A stretch of DNA of 64,000 nucleotides, taken from contig CM034607.1 of the NCBI GenBank assembly GCA_020091685.1, positions 4,812,630-4,876,629 of the forward strand, in the 5' to 3' direction. Below the pieces are notes generated by a model that searched no databases, had not been told where the DNA came from, and saw nothing but the letters and a program-made list of their open reading frames with translations. A program made the position numbers and the translations under genes. Position 1 is the stretch's first letter; each line of letters opens with the position of its first letter. This document shows, in pieces, positions 57,197 to 64,000 of the stretch. The DNA comes from Lutjanus erythropterus. Its lineage: Eukaryota > Chordata > Actinopteri > Lutjaniformes > Lutjanidae.

Positions 57197-59397
57197 AAAA
57201 TCCAGGTGGTGACAACGTAGATTCGATCACAAAAATGTTTTTTAAAGTGAGAAGGAAAAAAAAGGAAGACAAATAAGGAGCAAGATAAACCCCACCAAAA
57301 GAAGCAGTCGATACTTAAAAAAAAAGATACTATTGATAATAAAGATGATAATAACAATCATGTCAGCAGCAGTATATAAATCTGATCATTGTCATTATTA
57401 CTACCATCAACACCAATAATAACAATAATAATAATAATATGCATTTGCTTTTTTACAGTGGTATTGAATTAGGAACAGAATCATGGAAATTTACTAGTAT
57501 TGGTATAAACCGCTAAATTTCTGGTATCATGACATCACTACAGGACAGAACTGATGCTCTCTGCAATTAGGTGGAAAAAATGTGCACACATGTTGGCGCT
57601 GGCAATTGGCCAAAATGAGCTGCTAAAAATCAACATATTAGATATTGGCAAAAACCCAATAATGTGCATGTCTAAAACCTGTACATATATAAAAAGACAG
57701 GAAATGAGGTGTAATCTGACTGAAAACTGATATATTTATGGAATAAACAAATATGTTCTCTAGTCTGGACTGTATTTCATAAATGGAGCTGTAGTTAGTG
57801 TGTATTTCTCATCACTGCACCTAATTTGATTCATCTTCTTCAGATTTTATTTTTTTCTTCTACCACAGTTAATCAAGCGAGTGATGGACATTAAAAAAAA
57901 CTGACCATAGAGGTATCCACACTCGTTATATTTTCTGTTTTGCTTTTGTTTGTTTTTTTTAAGTCATTTCATTTAACTTACATCAGTGTGAAACTGCTTA
58001 ACATGTTGTACACTGAATTTACATCATGAGCATTTAAATCAGCCAGAAAACACGGCCAAACTGAGATTAGGTGAGTTTACCCTCCGTTACATCACTGATC
58101 AAAACTCCAAACTTCCCCTCAAGATTCCAACCAAACCTAAAAGAAAAAAAAAAGTTGCTCTGCTTCAATTTGTAGTTCTCTCCCACTCACATACACATGG
58201 ACACACATATGATATTAACACAAACACCCACGTCTGACACACTCATTCACTTTTATCCTCAGCTCGAACTTGAAAATCCACACGCGCCCAGGCACATTTG
58301 AATGAATCCATGCCACACGTTTGTGTACTTTTCCGCTCATCAGCATGGAAAACGAGTGTGTTTGTGTTTTTGTGTGTGTATGGGTTTTGAGACATCAATC
58401 TGTGATTCCAGTGGGCCACTGAGCGGTCAGTGTGTCGTTGCAAAAGTCCAATCAGCGCAGGCGAGAAACAGCGGGGCTCACAGCGGTGCATCCGTCTTCA
58501 AGGCCGGACCATAAGACGGTACAGTATGATGAAAAACCCCAAGTCTAAAAGAAATGTTCATCCTAATACGAGAATCCGGTCATTATCGACTCACCCGCAT
58601 GTCAGTGGAAACTTGTCTGAACTTCATACAGACGCTGAACCTTTTGGCAACTTAGCAACTGCACTTCCATCTCCTCTCTGCTGCCTATAACCACTGGTTT
58701 GGTTCTCAGGTAAATCTCTCTTTCTTGACAACCTGTTATATATTTAGCTGTTGTACGACTGCAGTCAATTCTCCAATGGGCCTCCATGATAGCACCTGCT
58801 GGGGTTGCTAGGAGAGCTGTGAAAAAGCTGCCAAAGCCTTTATATCGTGAGGGAGTGAATGAACACAATGACTGTATTTGGTAGGAAAGAAAAACAACAG
58901 GAAGAATATGACTGAGGGTCAAACTGAGAGATCGTGTGCCATATTCATTCATGGTGCTGCTGCTGTTTCCTGTGTGATTACGGTCACATTTAGTTGTTGG
59001 TTGTTCATGTCTAAAATATACTGAACTACAAACAAGCTTACTTGTTTTACGCACTCAAAACTAGGAAAAAGAAAAGGAAGAAAGGTCAGGGTATGCTCAA
59101 AACTACAGCGGCATATCAGTGATTTGCAAGATCACAAGTCCATCTTCCCAGGTTTCAACAGTGGTGGCAAAAGTACACACATCCTGTACTCAAATAGAAC
59201 TACAGACACTTTTTGTAAAAAAAAAAAAAAAAGACTGGTAAAGAAGTAGAAGTATAAATTCAACTTCTTTTGTCAAGAAAAAGTACAGGCTCCGAAATGG
59301 ACTGTAAGAATGAAAGTGAAAAGTCCTACCAGCTGTTTCTGTGCAAAGTAACTGAATCCCACTTTTTTTCTGCGGTTGAGTCTCCCTCTCCCCATCT
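57197..59397. other. No gene seen
   Basis: Contains (AAT)n at 57415-57440. Bases 58240-58520 are somewhat GC-richer. There is a poly-A run at about 59217-59233. Confidence 0.4.
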
Positions 59398-59476
59398 TAT
59401 GTCTTTCATGTAGTTTTTAGTGTCTTTTGTCTTGTTAGTTTTTTCATCTTGTTACATTTATTTGTCATATGTTCTG
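59398..59476. repeat. T-rich short-unit array, left part
   Basis: TTTTGTCTTGTTAG and TTTTCATCTTGTTACATT words, the same type as 41.4 kb and as the array resuming at 60193. Confidence 0.65.
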
Positions 59477-60192
59477 TAGGGTTAGATATGTTAAAATTTT
59501 CAAAACGATCATTGTCAGCCCATCCATCGGCGATTGGCGATATCATCGTCCCCGCTCCCGCCTCCTCCTGTCCTCTCCAGTCTCAGCTGGGAGATGTGTG
59601 CAAGCGGCAAATTGTCTATGTTACGCATGCTGTGTACGTTCACTACGTCCAGTAGACAAAATAAACTCAGAAGGGTCAAGAAATGACATATTCTATTATT
59701 TTCCACTGTAAACAAAGAAATACAGCCGTACACCTTCTGAATTCAAGTTTCTCTCTTTCACCCAACTAAGACGACCTTAATTGGCTCGTTAACTCTTCAG
59801 AAAAAACACTTCATTCAGACTTGACAGAAAAGCATGTGAAACTCACCAAAACCGTCTTTGTTAGCCTGTCCACTTTTCAACAATCACCATCTCTAGTTTG
59901 ATCAAAATAAATCCTTAATTCACTGCGTAAAAAGAGTGTAAAGAGCCCGACTCTGCAGGCTGTTTTCCTCTCACTCGTCATCCAGCTCAGCTCACTCATG
60001 GTCAGCTGAGTAGGTGTGTACTGCGCCGCTGGATGAGAGCACGGTGTAGAGCAGAGGCTGTCATGCTGCAGACTATTACATTAGCGGAATAAAATGACAA
60101 ATATTGCCCTAAAAATCGGGCAAAAAAAGGAATCGCCGATGGATTCAGCCCATCATCGATAGACGATATGGTCGTCCAATTGCCCAACCCTA
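59477..60192. mobile_element. hAT-like non-autonomous element inserted in the T-rich array
   Basis: The left end TAGGGTTAGATATG leads into CCCATCCATCGGCGATTGGC; the right end reversed reads TAGGGTTGGGCAATTGGACG with GGGCTGAATCCATCGGCGAT. The terminal inverted repeats are about 60 bp and imperfect; length is 716 bp. No transposase frame. The tip fits hAT elements (T/CAGGGTTGGGCAA). The 8-bp target duplication is not clear. Confidence 0.65.
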
Positions 60193-60670
60193 CTTTCTTT
60201 TTTTTTGTCTTGTTACCTTGTTCTTCATCTCGTTACATTGTTTTTCCATCTTGTTACGTCTTAAACATCATTTTTTGTCTGGGTACATCTTTTTTGTCTT
60301 GTTATGTCTGTTTTGTCTTGTTGCCCTTTACACTGTTTTTCATCTTGTTACATCTTTTGTCTTGCCACGTTTTTCATCTTGTTTTGTCTTTTATGACAGT
60401 TCTCATCTTATGTCTTTTCTTATGTCTGTTATTTTTGTCTAATTATGCCTTTTTTGCAAGTAGTGTGTGTTTCTTGTTACACCTTCTATGTTGTTTTTCA
60501 TCTCATGTCTTTTTTGTCTTGTTACGCCCTTTATGATGTTTTTTGTCTTTTTTTGTCTAGTTATATCTTTTATGTTGTTCTTGTTAGGTCTCTTTTCCTG
60601 TGTCTATTTTGTCTCATCGTATCATTTTTGGTCATCTTTTTTGTTTAATGTCATTTCCATCTTATTCCGT
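60193..60670. repeat. T-rich short-unit array, right part
   Basis: Repeated TTTTGTCTTGTTACGTCT, TTTTCATCTTGTTACATC and TTTTATG units of about 17-25 bases. Overlapping hydrophobic frames (60168-60682) are by-products of the T-rich units. Confidence 0.75.
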
Positions 60671-61799
60671 CTGTCTAACTAATATTCTATGCACTGACGC
60701 ATGAAAATATAAGGTTATACATACATTTTTTGCCACAATATAATGCCATTCAAGATGTTCATAAACAGGAATTATAGGGTGACATAGAGGCCAGAACTGT
60801 CTTGTTGCGCATTCTCCATATATATCATGAGGTTAAGTATGCAACACCCAGAAGAAAGGAAAAGTTCCAAATAAGATCTCGTCTTTGTCAAACCTGTGTC
60901 TCCAAGATGTTAATGAACTCAAATTAAGACCAATATGAGACTTCGACCATTTTCTCATACTGCTTAAATTTGGCTCCTGAGAAATAACTTTTGTCTCGTC
61001 TGAGCCCAAGACTAATTTAAGCCCAACTGAAGATCTTAAAGTGTTCTTTGTTTGTCTCATTGCACTGATCTTAAACACATCCTAAATAATCAGCTCTTGA
61101 AATAACAGTGAGATCTCCAAAAAACTTAGCTGTTTTACATGAGATCTTAACTTTGTCTGTGGTCCAGTTTTAGTCTTGTTCCTCCGTGCGGTCGTCAAGG
61201 AGAAACCACTGAGATGCCTGTGAGCTCAACAAAAGATCTCCTGCTTTTCTATTCTTTTGCTCCTTTTTTCTCCTAAGGGGGGCTTTAGGAGACACAGAGG
61301 AGACTTTGGTAAGCTAAAAATAAGAATCTTTCTCATAAAACAAAGAAAAGGCGATTGTGAGAAACAAAATTTGCCTCTGAGCTGCTTGGTAGGAATACTA
61401 TATTTTTCAGAATGAAGGCAAAAACTGTAATATTTTGCTCATGTGTAGGTGGTAATTGTTTGCACTGCTGTAATGGATGTGACATTACAGCAAATTCCAT
61501 GAGATTAGACCATCTGCTGAGTTCCCGCATTGGTGGGTCTGGGAATTGAGTGTAAGGCTCTATTCTTCTAACACAACCCCATTCACTTAATGTTTGAATT
61601 TTCCATGTCTGTAATCATACACATGACTGCACAAGCCTGACTATATTTATCCTAACTACAACAACAAAAAAGAGTTTAGTGAAACTGATCTAATCTGGAG
61701 TATTAGGTCAAGCTTAAAAGAAATGATCACGAGTAAGTCTCGCATTTTCATCCGTCTTTGAGGATTAGTACTTTAAGTTGTTGGATGACCTCCGTGTAA
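60671..61799. other. No gene seen
   Basis: AT-rich spacer. Confidence 0.4.
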
Positions 61800-62240
61800 G
61801 ACCTTCCCACTGCTCCATCCATCCCTCCCTCCCTCCTTCCCTCCTTGGGCAGACAGCAGGGGCAGATGGGTGTCCACTCAGGCAGACCCCAGGGCGTGTG
61901 TGACACCCAGCTGGGAACTGAGGCCGGGCCCTCGGGGAGCCTCAGCCCAGCCACGGGTTCAGGAGGAATGAGGGGAATGAAGTTTTTCCTGCAACGTGCC
62001 TACGATACTTGCCCTTCTTCAGAAATAACCCTGTCACAAGAATTAGCTATTTTTCTCTTTCAGAACAACCATGTAATGGCTGCTGTGTTCTTCTCCCCCA
62101 TGGCCGCCAGTCTGACTGGAGGATGCTGCTGCTGAGGTCACGGAGGTCATGCTGCAGATATTATTCAGAGATAACAGTGTTTGGTTTACTGCATCAGTGT
62201 GATTCTTCATGTGATGGCTATTTACGCAGCATCTGTGAGC
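61800..62240. other. GC-richer repeat-poor block, candidate conserved non-coding DNA
   Basis: It begins with a CCCT-type run (61815-61847). The rest is complex. TTTTTCTCTTTCAG at 62049-62062 has the form of a 3' splice site on the plus strand. On the minus strand an ATG at 62151 opens a 35-codon frame starting MTSVTSAAASSSQTGGHGGE. Neither is enough for a gene call. Confidence 0.25.
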
Positions 62241-62769
62241 TTTCCCTTCAGTGTACACGTATATATATCTTGTTGATCTGATAAGAGCTGTAAGGTCAGC
62301 TCAGAGCGCTGCGTGAATGTGAAACCCATTTGATGCACATAGCCGTCCATCAGTTCTGATTTGTTCTGCTCTATTCTATCTAACTACCATTCAGATTCAA
62401 TAAAGAGTGGTTCATTGACTGTAGATAGGAGCAATGAAGAGTTCTAAACAGGTTCTAGGGAAAGCGTAGAAGGTGCACTGCAAGTGTTCCTTTTTTATAC
62501 ATGCTCTTTTAAGAAAATTTCTTTCTTCATCTAAGTTCTTAATAGTTTTCATTATTGTAATAGTTTGTGGTGTCTACATGGAAAAAGTTTAGTCTTAGGG
62601 GAATACTGTGCTGCAGTTTCATATTGAACTCTACAGTGGGGGGACCTGAAGGTCATTTCTATTTTCCCATCATCTCATGTTCCTCAGTTCTATATAGCAC
62701 GTTTCGGGTTAGGGTAAGGGGTTAGCCTAGAACTTATGACCTTGGGAATTTATGTATGTGTGTGTATAT
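62241..62769. other. No gene seen
   Basis: Spacer ending in a short TTAGGG-like stretch (GGGTTAGGGTAAGGGGTTAG, about 62707-62726) and a short (TA) run before the minisatellite. Confidence 0.4.
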
Positions 62770-63371
62770 ATATATAGGAACCTGGAAACATAGGACCTTG
62801 AAAACATTGGATCCTACAAAGTTACGATCCTGGGAACACATGCTCCCAGGGTCCTATTTTCTCAGGGCCTAAGACCCTGAGAATATGGAAACCTGGAAAC
62901 ATAGGACCCGGTAAAATAAGAGTTTGAGGATTTAGTACCCTGGGATTATAAGAACCTGGGAACTATGGACAATGAGAACACAGGACCGTGGAAAAAGACA
63001 ACCCTGGGAAATTATAACCCTGGGAACACAGGACAGTGGAAACATAGGACCTTGGGAACATAGGACCCTGGGAAAATAGGATCCTAGGAACATAAGGTCC
63101 TAAGTAAAAAGGACCCTCGCAACATAGGACCTTGCACACATAAGATAATGTGAATATAGGATGCCTGGAAAAAGGGACCCTGGGAACATAGCTCTTTGGG
63201 AACATTGGACACTAGGGAACATAGGACCCTGGAAACATAGGATCTTGGGAAAATAGGACCCTGGGAACACAGAACCCTGGTAATATAGAACCTTGGGAAT
63301 ATAGGATCTTGTTTACATGACCCAGGAACACATGACCTTGAGTTAGGACCTTGGGAACATAGATACAGAGG
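62770..63371. repeat. 16-bp minisatellite
   Basis: Tandem units of the form GGGAACATAGGACCCT, about 36 copies with many substitutions and a few one- or two-base indels. Because 16 is not a multiple of three, three units return to frame as a 16-residue period, which explains the repetitive minus-strand frames at 62963-63424. Confidence 0.9.
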
Positions 63372-64000
63372 AGACTGATAAAAAATAACCATACTTTAAG
63401 TACATAGGATGAGTCAAGCTTCAAAGAACACTAAATCCTACATTTCCCACACTGCAACTTAAATAATTTAAATGTTATACTGCATGGTGAATGCCCACAT
63501 CTTTTAAACTGATGCCACCAGTTTCTAAATGCAGCTTTTCAGTTAGAAATGTTTTTGTCACTTTGCCCAAACTGAGATCATCCCGATGACATCATCAGGG
63601 TTATTTATTCAGACATCACTAAAACTCCCAACAGCAGAGTCAAAAGCACTGAGGTCATGTACTCTGTAATATCTCAAGGAATTTGGGGAGTGACATGAAG
63701 AGAATTTAACTCAAATAGACCGCCAATGGCAGGCTTATACCCACAGTCTACATCCTGTGAGTCAGACTCATCAGGAAGAAATCAAACCAAATGTGCAAAT
63801 CTGCATGGCCAGATACCACCAGAGATAAGTAAGAAAATATGTGTTTTTATCTTTTGGATGAAGCAATCCTTTGAGGTAGTTGAGTGTAAAGTCTTTCCAT
63901 GTCTTAGTTATGATTTTCACTGCATTTTTCTACCTTGCAATTCAACTCTCTGATTATTACAGTAAATGTTTACTGATGATAAGTACTTCTTATTTGCTTG
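63372..64000. other. No gene seen
   Basis: AT-rich DNA to the window edge. Confidence 0.4.

Noticed and set aside
60168-60682. Hydrophobic frames as membrane proteins
   Set aside because: Phe/Leu/Val/Cys richness follows from the T-rich short-unit array; the same occurs at 41.4 kb.
62707-62726. Interstitial telomeric repeat
   Set aside because: Only one exact TTAGGG and near variants; too short to claim.
62963-63424. Repetitive 80- and 102-codon minus-strand frames as a repeat protein
   Set aside because: They are a by-product of the 16-bp minisatellite, which rarely makes stops on that strand.

Overview
The window looks like intergenic or intronic DNA from a ray-finned fish, most likely a percomorph teleost. 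The base composition is AT-rich, there are long (CA/GT)n microsatellites, and there is a dense mix of decayed Tc1/mariner elements, hAT-like non-autonomous elements, tRNA-derived SINEs and a LINE-1 relic of types familiar from teleost genomes. I found no intact host protein-coding gene, rRNA gene, functional tRNA gene, CRISPR array or bacterial-type operon. Almost all short open frames fall in repeats, simple sequence or AT-rich DNA and look accidental.

Layout. 0-9 kb: AT-rich DNA with a fold-back repeat family (4.3, 8.6 kb) and an inverted-repeat MITE (6.4-6.96 kb). 9.4-10.9 kb: a strong CTCF-like motif, two reversed tRNA-like heads, and a decayed coding-like stretch. 11-14.7 kb: a dispersed-repeat copy, a LINE-1 ORF2 tail on the minus strand, CT-rich DNA and a Tc1 relic. 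17-25 kb: repeat-poor blocks alternating with hAT-like elements, a SINE head, and a perfect 26-bp hairpin at 24.6 kb. 25.9-29.0 kb: a head-to-tail duplication of about 0.8 kb whose second copy carries a 1.5-kb Tc1-type element with a clean TA target; each copy also carries a CTCF-like motif. 29.9-30.7 kb: nested hAT-like elements. 31-33.1 kb: a repeat-poor GC-richer block, then a TA-flanked element filled with about 16 degenerate 57-bp units, many of which contain their own inverted repeat. 33-43 kb: microsatellites, an inverted pair of dispersed repeats (35.2 and 36.7 kb), a perfect 21-bp hairpin (38.7 kb), a common teleost repeat with a CTCF-like motif (40.8-41.4 kb) and a putative solo LTR (43.2 kb). 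43.7-45.0 kb: a full-length but dead Tc1-like element. 46-64 kb: more copies of the same families, a (TG)31 tract, a third Tc1 relic (56.4-57.2 kb), a hAT-like element splitting a T-rich array (59.4-60.7 kb), and a 16-bp minisatellite (62.8-63.4 kb).

No set of genes here works together, and I do not see a new enzymatic system. The most interesting material is structural: the hairpin-unit array, the two perfect hairpins, the tandem duplication dated by its transposon insertion, and CTCF-like motifs carried by repeats in convergent orientation. Family assignments are from recognition of motifs and termini only; no database search or alignment was run.
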